Of a stretch of DNA of 64,000 nt, positions 35,086 through 44,260 are shown piece by piece. The stretch comes from Sphingobacteriales bacterium 50-39 (GTDB lineage Bacteria > Bacteroidota > Bacteroidia > Chitinophagales > Chitinophagaceae), in NCBI GenBank assembly GCA_001898505.1, contig MKTZ01000027.1, forward strand, positions 1-64,000, given 5' to 3'. The position numbers and the translations under genes were made by a program. The notes beneath the pieces are model-generated. The model saw only the letters and a program-made list of their open reading frames with translations, was not told where the DNA came from and searched no databases. Every line of letters begins with the position of its first letter. Position 1 is the first letter of the stretch.

Positions 35086-35343
35086 ATGAAAAGTAAAAAT
35101 GAGCCCCATAAAGCTCTTGATCAAGATGAGGAGCTTCGCAAGCTCTCTGAAAGACTTAAGTCGCTTCGGAAAAAGAAAGGCTATTCGAACATGGATATTT
35201 TCGCATATGAGCATGGGTTCGGACGAGCACAATATGGTCGCTATGAAAACGGCCAGGACTTACGTTATAGCACTATAGTGAGGTTAGCGAATTGTTTCAA
35301 CATGAGCATTAAAGAGTTTTTTTCGGAGGGGTTTGACAAATAA
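35086..35343 (+). CDS. XRE-family helix-turn-helix regulator
   Basis: This 85-residue protein has one HTH_3 domain: LSERLKSLRKKKGYSNMDIF (helix 1-2), then GFGRAQYGRYENGQDLRYST (recognition region) and ITLxLANxFxMSIKEFF-like sequence (IVRLANCFNMSIKEFF). It is probably a repressor controlling the following genes through the GATTCTA operator. Its stop is one base before the ATG of the next gene, so the two are likely co-transcribed. Confidence 0.85.
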   Translation: MKSKNEPHKALDQDEELRKLSERLKSLRKKKGYSNMDIFAYEHGFGRAQYGRYENGQDLRYSTIVRLANCFNMSIKEFFSEGFDK

Positions 35344-35344
35344 T

Positions 35345-36400
35345 ATGGAAAATTCATTCTTTATATTTTCAAGTGCGGAAAATTCGATAACAATCGAAAG
35401 GTTTCATACCTGCATTTGGGAATTTAAGAATAACACTTCCCTTGTTGAATTCGGATGCGAATTACCCGGAAATTCCTTGCCTCCTGATCAAATGACACTT
35501 TCGTTTTTTATTCCTTGGTTTACCGAGGATTCAGAAACTCGGAATTTATATGACAAACTTTCCCAACCCGAAAACAGCAGATTTATATTTAATGATTCAA
35601 TCCATAGTACTCATTCTCTTGACGGTGGAGTAAATGAATTGGGGGTAATACACCACTTTTCGGATAGAGCACTTTGCATATTACCCGTAGATTTTAAGAA
35701 GAGAGCAGAGTTCCTCGATGTAACGCTTGATCTACGGTCCTATCGAGAGCATGCCGCAAAAGAATTACCTAATGTTTATTTTAGGTTCTGGGTAGAGCCC
35801 AAACTTTCGCATATTTCGACGAGAAAGAATGGGATAAACAGAAGTACAGTAATTTATGATATAAAAATTAACGAAAGACGGAATATCCCCGGAAACCATC
35901 TTAAATATTTTTCGGATAAGAAGTTGTGTAAAATAAAGTATTGCTATTTGTTCAATATAATCCCGAACAAATACGACATAATATATATCGACAGCACATC
36001 AATAAAGAATGTCAGAACGTTGGAATATCCCTCATTTCAAAAATACATGGGCGATCGAAGGGTCAGAAACGACGAGTTGATAGTTTTTTTCAATAAAAAG
36101 GAAGAATTAGATTCATACTCATTTTTCTCAATATATGGGAAAGAACGAATCGGCGCGGGACAGTTTGCTTTCGCCGTTTTGGCGAATATAATTTGTGGCG
36201 TTTTGCTATTTGTCCCAAGTTATCGAGAAGCACAAGACCCTCAGTTATCAATCTTTGAAGTTTGGAAGCATTTACCAGCAGAAGTTTATATCGCCATAGC
36301 TCTGGCTCTCGCTACCGCCTCGTATTTTATATGGCCAAAAATCGCAGTTGCAACGGGCAATTTCCGAAATTGGATAAAAAGAAAATTTAAATCGAAGTAA
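35345..36400 (+). CDS. Membrane protein with two C-terminal helices, function unknown
   Basis: This 351-residue protein has a large beta-rich N-terminal domain (1-265) and two transmembrane helices near the C-terminus (about 275-296, AFAVLANIICGVLLFVPSY; about 316-337, VYIAIALALATASYFIWP), with a basic tail. No signal peptide is present, so the N-terminal domain probably faces the cytoplasm. No family was recognised. It is the second gene of the XRE operon; its layout (cytosolic sensor plus membrane helices) resembles membrane effectors of defence systems, but that is speculation. Confidence 0.55.
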   Translation: MENSFFIFSSAENSITIERFHTCIWEFKNNTSLVEFGCELPGNSLPPDQMTLSFFIPWFTEDSETRNLYDKLSQPENSRFIFNDSIHSTHSLDGGVNELGVIHHFSDRALCILPVDFKKRAEFLDVTLDLRSYREHAAKELPNVYFRFWVEPKLSHISTRKNGINRSTVIYDIKINERRNIPGNHLKYFSDKKLCKIKYCYLFNIIPNKYDIIYIDSTSIKNVRTLEYPSFQKYMGDRRVRNDELIVFFNKKEELDSYSFFSIYGKERIGAGQFAFAVLANIICGVLLFVPSYREAQDPQLSIFEVWKHLPAEVYIAIALALATASYFIWPKIAVATGNFRNWIKRKFKSK

Positions 36401-36419
36401 AAAAGGAAATTGGAGATAT

Positions 36420-37925
36420 ATGAAAGCTCTTTTGGACACAAATATTATAATTCATAGGGAGGCCGGAAAAGTGGTTAACCAAGATATTGGCATCCTTTTT
36501 CGTTGGCTCGATAGGGCGAAATATACAAAGTGTATTCACCCCATAACAATCGGGGAAATCAAGAAAAATCCCAATAAGGATACAGTAAACGCATTTCTAA
36601 CAAAGCTTGATAGTTACGAGCAAATATTAATTTCCTCACCTTTGAGCCCGGATGTTGCGGAGGTTTCGAAACAAGTTGATTCTAACGAGAACGACAGAAA
36701 TGATACCGTCTTGCTTAATGAGGTTTATGTCGGTAGAGTAGACATTCTTATATCAGAAGATAAAAAAATCCATTTAAAAGCAGCCCAGCTAAATATCCCT
36801 GATAAAGTTTACCGAATTGATACATTTCTCGAAAAAATTTTTTCTGAACACCCTGATTTAGTTGATTACAAAGTACTAAATGTCAGGAAGAAACTTTTTG
36901 GAAATATTAGCCTTGGTGATGAATTTTTCACTACATTAAAAGAAGACTACCCTGATTTTGAAAAATGGTTCTTGAGAAAGGCGGACGAGACAGCTTATGT
37001 CACTCTAAATCGAGAAAACGGGCTTATCCTTTCCTTTTTATACCTAAAAATTGAAGATAAGGACGAAAACTACCACGATATCTCCCCAGTCTTCCGACCA
37101 AAAAAACGGCTGAAAATTGGAACCTTTAAAGTAATCAACAACGGCTTTCGATTGGGAGAGCGCTTCATCAAGATAATATTTGATAATGCCCTGGCAAATA
37201 AAGTCAATGAAATTTACGTCACGATATTCGATCATCGAGAAGATCAAAAGCGCTTGATTGACCTGCTAGAGCAATGGGGGTTTTCATTTTGGGGTACAAA
37301 AGGGGCAGAAAAAGTATACGTTCGAGATTTCACTCCCAAGTTCAATCCGAACAGGCTCAAGGAAACTTACCCATATATAAGTAGGAAAAATAGCTCATTT
37401 ATAGTTCCGATATACGAAGCATATCATACGGAGTTGCTTCCCGATTCCATTCTGAGGACTGAATCACCTCTTGAATTCATCGAAGACTTCCCCCACAGAA
37501 ATGGTATCAGCAAAGTATACGTCTCACGTGCCATGAAGCCGCACCCAAAAAGTGGCGAAATTCTAATATTCTATAGAACTGGCGGATACTATAAAAGCGT
37601 GGTTACCACAATCGGCATTGTCCAAGAAGTGATATATGATATAGGAAGTGAAGAAGAATTTATAAGGCATTGCCGAAAGGGAAGCGTTTTCCCAGAGTCA
37701 GAACTTAAAGCTATGTGGAATTACAATAAATCCAATAGACCATTTGTTATCCGATTCTTATATGTATACTCATTTCCCCATAGGATAAATATGAAACAAC
37801 TTATAGACCTTAATATACTTCAGGGAATAGACGATGCGCCGCGAGGATTTAAGCCTATTTCTGTAGAACAATTCAATTTAATACTTAAGGAAACAAAAAG
37901 CGATGAAAGTTTTATTGTCGATTAA
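36420..37925 (+). CDS. PIN nuclease-GNAT-PUA-like three-domain protein
   Basis: This 501-residue protein has an N-terminal PIN domain (1-135) with the acidic set D6 (LLDTNI), E46 (ITIGEI), D95 (NDRND) and D114 near VDILISEDKKI, consistent with a metal-dependent RNase. Residues about 160-305 look like a GNAT acetyltransferase: RLGERF in the acetyl-CoA region and EQWGFSFWG as the typical C-terminal element. The C-terminal part (about 340-495) resembles a PUA/EVE/ASCH-type RNA-binding fold: KVYVSRAMKPHPKSGEILIF, then GIVQEV. It likely acts on RNA. It overlaps the following ASCH gene by 23 bases. Confidence 0.65.
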   Translation: MKALLDTNIIIHREAGKVVNQDIGILFRWLDRAKYTKCIHPITIGEIKKNPNKDTVNAFLTKLDSYEQILISSPLSPDVAEVSKQVDSNENDRNDTVLLNEVYVGRVDILISEDKKIHLKAAQLNIPDKVYRIDTFLEKIFSEHPDLVDYKVLNVRKKLFGNISLGDEFFTTLKEDYPDFEKWFLRKADETAYVTLNRENGLILSFLYLKIEDKDENYHDISPVFRPKKRLKIGTFKVINNGFRLGERFIKIIFDNALANKVNEIYVTIFDHREDQKRLIDLLEQWGFSFWGTKGAEKVYVRDFTPKFNPNRLKETYPYISRKNSSFIVPIYEAYHTELLPDSILRTESPLEFIEDFPHRNGISKVYVSRAMKPHPKSGEILIFYRTGGYYKSVVTTIGIVQEVIYDIGSEEEFIRHCRKGSVFPESELKAMWNYNKSNRPFVIRFLYVYSFPHRINMKQLIDLNILQGIDDAPRGFKPISVEQFNLILKETKSDESFIVD

Positions 37926-38322
37926 GCCGAAGTACGCCAAGTTAATATTTGATGGAACGAAAAAATTCGAGTTCCGAAAAGCGATATTTAAGAATACAGG
38001 CATAAAGACAGTCATAGTCTATGCATCCTCCCCGTTACAGAAAGTAATAGGAGAGTTTGAAATTGAGACTATCATTAACGATAAGTTACCCGATCTTTGG
38101 GAGCAGACCAAACTCCATGCTGGCATTGATGAGAACTATTTTTACGAGTACTTTGCAGAAAAAAAGGCTGGATATGCTATAAAGATCAAGAAGGTAAGAA
38201 AATACGAGACCCCTTTGTGTCTCAAAGAAAATTTTAATGTTTCCCCCCCTCAGTCATTTTTATATCTTAATGGTGGTTCTAAGTCAACCCGATTAACAGG
38301 TATGGAAATTCATGAGAAATGA
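37903..38322 (+). CDS. ASCH-domain protein
   Basis: This 139-residue protein has the ASCH signature GTKKFEFRK: G18, K20, E23 and R25 match G-x-K-x-x-E-x-R. ASCH domains share the PUA fold and bind RNA or modified nucleosides; the YqfB branch hydrolyses N4-acetylcytidine, but its catalytic Thr (TITIRD) is Glu here, so that activity is not predicted. It overlaps the PIN-GNAT-PUA gene by 23 bases and is probably translated with it, suggesting a functional pair. Confidence 0.8.
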   Translation: MKVLLSIKPKYAKLIFDGTKKFEFRKAIFKNTGIKTVIVYASSPLQKVIGEFEIETIINDKLPDLWEQTKLHAGIDENYFYEYFAEKKAGYAIKIKKVRKYETPLCLKENFNVSPPQSFLYLNGGSKSTRLTGMEIHEK

Positions 38323-38492
38323 TGCAGCCTTTCTTGCATGACTCATAAAATTGTTCATTGATCATGCCATCGGAATAGAACTCCTTTTTTGGGGCCAGTT
38401 GGCTCATTCATCCAATTCTGAAACAACTCCAGCTGTAACTGTGATTTGGTTTTCATAAATAAATAATCGCGACTCTACTATGCTATTATCCG

Positions 38493-39812
38493 TTACGCAA
38501 CTTCAATTGCTTCCTTTAATACCGCCCGGAATAACTGCTTAGACTGCGCTTGATTTTGCTCAACATGTTGGCTCAATTGATCCAATTTTTGCAACAAATG
38601 CTGCACTTTGGTAACAATTCGAAATTGTTCCCGCAAGGGAGGAATAGGTATTACAAGATCTGTTAACACCTCTGTGCCAAGTTTACCCGTCCCATGGGTC
38701 GACCTTTCTACTAAAGCCTTTAACTCGCCTTGACGGCTCATTAAATAGAGGCGCATATATTCAGTAAGATCTTGGTGGTACAAAGATATAGCCTTCATAT
38801 CCTGATTGATAGTGACGGGAATAGCGTTGATTGCGATCGGAACATTTTTAATTAGTATCATACCTCTTACAACAATTAAAATGGATCCACTATTTATAAA
38901 CTTGGCAGATGAACTATTCACAGCTGCCATAGAAATATGATCAATAGAATCTCTTATCGTTTCAGATTTCATGTCCTTCGGCGTGACCCAGGGGATGTCG
39001 CCCGACCAATATTCAGCATGATTTTTTGAAGGTGTCCCTCCACCAGAAATTTTCCCAATTTCTCCCAGCCTACACCACGCCCAACCTTTCGGCATATCAA
39101 AAGGAATCTCTTCCTCAGATATAGACGGCAATGGCCTTTCCCTTTTGGGTTTCCCTTCAGTAACTTGTTGATTCCTTTCCGCATGAATTTGTCCTAATAA
39201 CTTACTTGCTGGTTCGTCCGTTGAATCTTTTTTCGTTAGTTTACCTTCTACTGCTTCCCGTAGAATGGCTTGGCGAAGTTTTCGAAGATTGGCTTCTTGA
39301 AATACCAATTCATTCTGCAATTCAAGATATTCATTGTAAACATTATTTAGCTTATTGACGATCCCAAATTGTTCTTCGATTGACGGTAATGGAATTTCAA
39401 AATTCAAAACACTGGCAGGTCGAATAGCAGCATAGTTGGTGCTTCCCTTGGAATTGATCTGTTCCTGAATGATATCCGTCTTGATAAGCCAGGCTAAAAA
39501 GGCTTTCAATATTCTCGTTTCGTCAACGTCAAACAAAAAATAGTGACTACTGACAATTGCACCTTCTAATTCCTTTCCAACAAATCCATATCCTCCAACC
39601 TTTGCGTCAATTTCTGCAACCAGAAAATCGCCTTCTTTGCATACTTGCTGTTTCTTTGTGTTTATTAAAGATCCTTTAATAACATCTCTTAATACAACTC
39701 CTTTTCTATTCACCTGGACTCGGCAGCGTTTATACTCAACAGAGTTATCAATTATGATAAATTCTTTTCGATGAGAAATCACACTTCCAAGTTTGACTGT
39801 TCTACAGCCCAT
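38493..39812 (-). CDS. hsdS: Type I restriction-modification specificity subunit
   Basis: This 439-residue protein has two target-recognition domains, each followed by a conserved helix: IPLPSIEEQFGIVNKLNNVY (about residue 155) and IPIPPLREQFRIVTKVQHLL (about 390), plus AILREAVEGKLTKK after the first. HsdS sets DNA recognition for both methylation and cleavage. It is the last gene of an hsdR-hsdM-hsdS operon on the minus strand, 46 bases after hsdM. Both TRDs look intact. Confidence 0.9.
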   Translation of the reverse strand: MGCRTVKLGSVISHRKEFIIIDNSVEYKRCRVQVNRKGVVLRDVIKGSLINTKKQQVCKEGDFLVAEIDAKVGGYGFVGKELEGAIVSSHYFLFDVDETRILKAFLAWLIKTDIIQEQINSKGSTNYAAIRPASVLNFEIPLPSIEEQFGIVNKLNNVYNEYLELQNELVFQEANLRKLRQAILREAVEGKLTKKDSTDEPASKLLGQIHAERNQQVTEGKPKRERPLPSISEEEIPFDMPKGWAWCRLGEIGKISGGGTPSKNHAEYWSGDIPWVTPKDMKSETIRDSIDHISMAAVNSSSAKFINSGSILIVVRGMILIKNVPIAINAIPVTINQDMKAISLYHQDLTEYMRLYLMSRQGELKALVERSTHGTGKLGTEVLTDLVIPIPPLREQFRIVTKVQHLLQKLDQLSQHVEQNQAQSKQLFRAVLKEAIEVA

Positions 39813-39858
39813 TTCGCACGTTATTTCGTATTTAAAAAAATGCAGCTTTTCTAAAAAA

Positions 39859-41289
39859 CTAGAACTCTGCCTTCAACTTTTGCAACAACTCATGACTTTT
39901 GGCCAATGATTTATCCAGCAATTCAATCAATTCACTGCTTGTATAACAATGCTCCTCGTCTGTTGCATTCGGGTTCTTGACATCAAGATTGTAATTACAC
40001 CGCCTTAGCTCTTCAGCACTTATCTTCCACGCGTACTCATTTTCCCGTCTATTCTTCCACCAGCTTTTCTCAAGATCAAATTCCTTTATATTGATAGGCT
40101 TCGTTTTGCTATAGCTTTTTACACCATCCGGATAAGGATGTTCAAAATACCAAACCTCTTTTGTGGGCTTGCCTTTTTCAAAAAACAACAAATTTGTTTT
40201 AATGCCAGTATAAGGGGCAAACACTCCGTTGGGAAGACGTATAATAGTGTGCAGGTCGCACTTGGTGAGGAGCGTCTCCTTAATCCGGGTAGCTACACCT
40301 TCACCAAACAGAAATCCGTCGGGAAGCACAAGTCCGCATCTTCCCCCATCTTTCAAAAGATGGATGATTAGGGACATAAACAAATTGGCAGTTTCTCGGG
40401 TGCGGTATAGGGAAGGAAAATTGTTTTCCACCCCGTCTTCCTCCATGCCACCGAATGGAGGGTTCGTAACGATAACTTTTACGCGGTCTTTCTCACTCCA
40501 TTCATTCCAACTCTTGGAGAGCAGGTTATCATGATCGATCGATGGTGCTTCGATGCCATGTAAAACCATGTTCGTAGTCGCCAGCATATGAGGCAGAGGC
40601 TTCTTTTCTACGCCGCGAATATTGTTTTGTAATGCCTGCCGATCATTTAAAGTCTTTATTTTCTGGTTCGACTCGATGTAGTCAATGACATTGGTAAGAA
40701 AGCCTCCCGTGCCGCAAGCCGGGTCCAGGACCGTTTCACCAAGTTTCGGTATAATCATTTCGACGATAAACTGGGTGACAGGCCGGGGAGTGTAGAATTC
40801 CCCCGCATTTCCGGCACTTTGCAGATCCCGCAAAATCTGTTCATAAATGTCATTGAAAGCATGGCGCTCCGCTTTTGTATGGAGTTTAATTTCGCTAGTG
40901 ATTTTATTGATCACCTGCCTTAGTAGAGTTCCGCTTTTCATGTAGTTATACGAATCTTCAAACACGTCTCGGACCATTCGTGCGGCATCCTTATTATTGC
41001 GCAGAGTCAGGTTTTTAAGCGACGGGAATAGCGTGTTATTCACAAAATCGAGCAACTCATCTCCAGTGATACCCTCAGGGTCGGCAGCCCAATTACGCCA
41101 CCGCAGGTCTTTTCGGATCGGCGATTTATAATTTTCATTGGTAATCTCCCAATCATTCTCTTTTTCGTCAAATATTTTCAAAAACAGCATCCAACCAAGC
41201 TGGGAGATGCGCTGGGCGTCGCCGTCGACACCAGCGTCCTTACGCATGATGTCTTGGATGGATTTTATAGTGGAACTGAGGTTCGCCAT
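39859..41289 (-). CDS. hsdM: Type I restriction-modification methylase subunit
   Basis: This 476-residue N6-adenine methylase has an N-terminal HsdM helical domain, motif I DPACGTGGFL (189-198) and motif IV NPPF (276-279), all canonical. The length matches HsdM. It would form M2S with HsdS and M2R2S with HsdR. It lies 25 bases after hsdR, in the same operon. Nothing indicates inactivation. Confidence 0.95.
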   Translation of the reverse strand: MANLSSTIKSIQDIMRKDAGVDGDAQRISQLGWMLFLKIFDEKENDWEITNENYKSPIRKDLRWRNWAADPEGITGDELLDFVNNTLFPSLKNLTLRNNKDAARMVRDVFEDSYNYMKSGTLLRQVINKITSEIKLHTKAERHAFNDIYEQILRDLQSAGNAGEFYTPRPVTQFIVEMIIPKLGETVLDPACGTGGFLTNVIDYIESNQKIKTLNDRQALQNNIRGVEKKPLPHMLATTNMVLHGIEAPSIDHDNLLSKSWNEWSEKDRVKVIVTNPPFGGMEEDGVENNFPSLYRTRETANLFMSLIIHLLKDGGRCGLVLPDGFLFGEGVATRIKETLLTKCDLHTIIRLPNGVFAPYTGIKTNLLFFEKGKPTKEVWYFEHPYPDGVKSYSKTKPINIKEFDLEKSWWKNRRENEYAWKISAEELRRCNYNLDVKNPNATDEEHCYTSSELIELLDKSLAKSHELLQKLKAEF

Positions 41290-41314
41290 AATGATTTTTA
41301 ATTAAAAGGACATT

Positions 41315-43702
41315 TCAAGCATATAGCTCGTTCTCCAACTTTTTAATCTCCTCGAAGAAGGTATTTCTGTCGCCGAACAAGCGGATAATTTCGGGTGGTG
41401 TGCCAAAATCATCAAACGGATGCAATGATAGCACTTCCGTGGTTTCTATGGTAATAATTCCTTCGTCGGCGTATTTGTCGAGCAAGGATTCGAGGACTTT
41501 TCTGGCTTGTCCGCCGTATTTCGTAAAGTAATTTCTTTTTTTAACGTTATTTGCCCGTTCCTTTCGGGTCAGGGGAGGCTGGTCATATGCAACGTGGCAA
41601 ATAATATCGAATAGATCAGCTTCTTTGTTCACGGCGTCTACCAAGTCGTCCACAAGCACCCCTTGTTCTTCTAATTCCTTAATGATTGCCGCCTTCTTTT
41701 CCCCGTCGTTCCATTTTTTTAGAAAATCATCCATAGACGCGTAGTGAGATCGGATGATATTTCGGGTATAATCTTTCAAGCCAACTGTGATCGGGCGACC
41801 ATTATTATCGAAATAGAGTTCCCTGGATATGAGCACCGAGACATCTACTCCGTTGATATATTGTTTGGGTCTTCGGGCATTCACAAAACTGTCCCATGAG
41901 GGCTGAGGTGTTCGGACTTTTGGTTTTTCAAATTTTATTTCTTCCCCGCTTACCTCATCCACTATCGGATCCTCGACGTCAACGTCTTCTTCTTCGGCTT
42001 CAACGGTCGAGAGATCGTCGGCTTCGGTGGCTTCTTTTACCCTGATTGGGGGGCCATCAAAATCAGGGTCGGCAAACAGGTCAGTAACATTTCTAAAATC
42101 GAGAATCGTAAAATATAATTTTCCGAACTCCTCTTTCACCCTTGTACCTCGGCCGATAATTTGTTTGAATTCCGTCATACTTTGAATGTTACTGTCCAAA
42201 AGGATGACTTTGCATGTTTCCGCGTCTACACCGGTCGTCATGAGCTTGGACGTAGTGGCAATAACGGGATATTTTTCTTCAGGGTTGGTAAAGTTTTCCA
42301 ATTCGTTTTTTCCTTCTATGTTGTCGCCAGTTATCTGCATGACATATTTGTCATTTTCCCGGACAAGGTCTGCATTTAGCCTTGCGATGGCCGTTCGCAT
42401 TCGTTCGGAATGGTCAATGTCCACGCAGAATACGATTGTCTTTGAAAACCGGCCTGCCCCATGCAAAAACTCGGTCAGCTTTTTGGCGACGAGGTGGGTG
42501 CGTTCTTCGATGACTAGGTTTTTGTCGAAATCTCTTCGATTATAAATTCTATCATCCACCAGATTGCCATCTTTATCGAGCTTCCCTTTCTCGGGGCGCC
42601 AACCCTCCAGATCGATGTTCAGGCCAACTCTCACTACCCGATAGGGAGCAAGAAACCCATCATCAATGCCTTGCTTTAAGGAATAGGTATAGACTGGATC
42701 TCCAAAATATTCAATATTAGAGACCTCATTTGTTTCCTTGGGTGTAGCAGTTAACCCAAGATGTGTAGCCTTATGAAAGTAACTCAGGATATCTCTCCAG
42801 GCACTATCTGCGGCCGCGCTTCCGCGATGACACTCATCGATGATAATCAGATCAAAGAAATCCGGCGAAAACTGCTTATAAATGTCGTCAGCCGCTTCGC
42901 TACCAGTCAATCCTTGATAGAGAGCCAAGTAGATTTCATAACTCTTATCTACCTGTCGATTTCGTACCCAGACCATCTTGTCCCCGAAATACCTGAAATC
43001 CTTATTTTTTGCCTGTTTTATGAGTGCATTTCGGTCGGCAAGAAACAATATCCTTTTTTTGACTTTCGCTTTCCACAATCGAAAAGCAATCTGGAAGGCG
43101 GTATAGGTTTTACCGGTGCCGGTTGCCATGACCAATAGCACCCTGTTTTGTCCCTTGGCTATTGCTTCAACGGACCTATTAATTGCGATTTCCTGGTAAT
43201 ATCTTGGTCTACGGCCTGAACCATCAGAATAATACGGCTGCGAAACGATTCTTTCCTGCTCGGCAGTAGTTATCCCCTTAAATTGTTTGAATTTATCCCA
43301 TAATAGTTCAGGGGATGGAAACTCATCAAGTGCCAATTCTGATTCAATTGCTGCAGCCGACGGGCTTTTGTCGTGAAACAGGAATCCGTCGCCATTGCTG
43401 CTAAAGACACAGGGGATGTCCAATATCCGAGCATAGTCGAGGGCTTGTTGCATTCCTGATCGAATGGATTGGTTATTGTCTTTCGCCTCAACAATCGCGA
43501 TTGGGTTGGCATTGTAATAAAGTATATAGTCTGCCCGCTTGCGCTTACCTCGAGCGGTTAATTTCCCTCGGACGAATATCTTGCCGTCAGTAAACGATAC
43601 TTGTTCCAAGATCTGTGTATTGATATCCCAACCAGCGCGTTGCAACGCCGGGGTGATAAATTTGGTACATATATCCTGTTCCGATAGCTGTTTCTTGTCC
43701 AT
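41315..43702 (-). CDS. hsdR: Type I restriction-modification endonuclease/translocase
   Basis: This 795-residue protein has an N-terminal PD-(D/E)xK nuclease (D58, E72-x-K74), Walker A VMATGTGKT (191-199, K198), the DECH box at 289-292, and ATPKE (motif III) in an SF2 helicase core, followed by a C-terminal domain. HsdR is the DNA-translocating, cutting subunit. First gene of the operon on the minus strand. It is somewhat shorter than the roughly 1000-residue EcoKI type but within the range of HsdR proteins of the type found with short C-terminal domains. Confidence 0.95.
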   Translation of the reverse strand: MDKKQLSEQDICTKFITPALQRAGWDINTQILEQVSFTDGKIFVRGKLTARGKRKRADYILYYNANPIAIVEAKDNNQSIRSGMQQALDYARILDIPCVFSSNGDGFLFHDKSPSAAAIESELALDEFPSPELLWDKFKQFKGITTAEQERIVSQPYYSDGSGRRPRYYQEIAINRSVEAIAKGQNRVLLVMATGTGKTYTAFQIAFRLWKAKVKKRILFLADRNALIKQAKNKDFRYFGDKMVWVRNRQVDKSYEIYLALYQGLTGSEAADDIYKQFSPDFFDLIIIDECHRGSAAADSAWRDILSYFHKATHLGLTATPKETNEVSNIEYFGDPVYTYSLKQGIDDGFLAPYRVVRVGLNIDLEGWRPEKGKLDKDGNLVDDRIYNRRDFDKNLVIEERTHLVAKKLTEFLHGAGRFSKTIVFCVDIDHSERMRTAIARLNADLVRENDKYVMQITGDNIEGKNELENFTNPEEKYPVIATTSKLMTTGVDAETCKVILLDSNIQSMTEFKQIIGRGTRVKEEFGKLYFTILDFRNVTDLFADPDFDGPPIRVKEATEADDLSTVEAEEEDVDVEDPIVDEVSGEEIKFEKPKVRTPQPSWDSFVNARRPKQYINGVDVSVLISRELYFDNNGRPITVGLKDYTRNIIRSHYASMDDFLKKWNDGEKKAAIIKELEEQGVLVDDLVDAVNKEADLFDIICHVAYDQPPLTRKERANNVKKRNYFTKYGGQARKVLESLLDKYADEGIITIETTEVLSLHPFDDFGTPPEIIRLFGDRNTFFEEIKKLENELYA

Positions 43703-44176
43703 GCAAAGGGGTGCTGAGGCTCAAAATAGAAAAACTTTTGGATATTAGCACGTATCCACTGGCCTAATATTCAATTCGATATGAATTTTTATGAGGACGA
43801 CAACGGCCTAACTGCTAGTTTTCGTGACATCTCCATAAGCAATATCCGCGCTATTTTTCGCTTGCCATTGCCGCAGAACAAGCCGTCTTAAGTGTTGCCC
43901 GATCCTAAGTGTCTGTTGTACCACCGCCCACGGCGACTGCTTGGCGGCTGGCAGTTCCATGGCGAATTAGCAACTCAAAAATTCAGCTCGGCAGCAGCCA
44001 TCTCCAGCGACGAAAAACTCAAAACCGGTCCGATTTCTTTAAATATACTTTGGTACGATTTGAATTCTTTTGCGTATTTTCGAAGAGAAAAGTCGCCAAA
44101 ATTTCCAGGTGGAAAAATCGGTGCACTTTCAAGTTCTGAGTCAAAGGAGTATTAACAATCAAGATATTATAGCGGA
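43703..44176. other. Region between hsdR and the right attachment site
   Basis: About 470 bases. A 36-codon frame from ATG 43781 to TAA 43891 (MNFYEDDNGLTASFRDISIS..) could be a small gene or a decayed N-terminus; confidence is low. The rest contains no recognisable gene. The hsdR promoter should lie near 43710-43780. Confidence 0.35.
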
Positions 44177-44199
44177 GTTCGAATACCTCCCTCTCCGCT
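44177..44199 (+). repeat. Candidate right attachment site (tRNA-Ser 3'-end-like)
   Basis: GTTCGA-ata-CCTCCCTCTCCGCT is the partner of 33284-33306, with 14 identical terminal bases. Here it is followed at once by an intrinsic terminator (44202-44243), as expected for the true downstream side of a tRNA gene, so this end probably keeps the original chromosomal context. A short inverted match AGCGGAG/CTCCGCT also brackets the site. Confidence 0.65.
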
Positions 44200-44201
44200 C
44201 G

Positions 44202-44243
44202 GCCTCATAGGATATTGTCGACCAGTATGCTATGAGGCTTTTT
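44202..44243 (+). terminator. Intrinsic terminator just after the tRNA-like fragment
   Basis: A perfect 9-bp stem GCCTCATAG (44202-44210) / CTATGAGGC (44230-44238) encloses a 19-nt loop and is followed by TTTTT. In the + direction this would end transcription of the original tRNA gene. It also separates the island from the LytTR regulator gene ending at 44261. Confidence 0.7.
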
Positions 44244-44260
44244 GTCAAAAAACTATCCTC

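Larger units (their letters stand above)
33284..44199. mobile_element. tRNA-associated genomic island carrying integrase and type I restriction system
   Basis: The segment is bounded by an imperfect 23-nt direct repeat (left 33284-33306, right 44177-44199) that resembles the T-loop and acceptor 3' end of a tRNA-Ser. Just inside the left repeat is a tyrosine recombinase gene. Cargo comprises an XRE regulator, a membrane protein, a PIN-GNAT-PUA protein, an ASCH protein and hsdS/hsdM/hsdR. Neither border holds a complete tRNA gene, which suggests insertion into an already occupied site or tandem accretion next to the conjugative element. Confidence 0.65.

Noticed and set aside
37903-38322. The ASCH protein as an N4-acetylcytidine amidohydrolase
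   Set aside because: The YqfB catalytic Thr position is Glu, as in the general ASCH family, so that activity is not supported.
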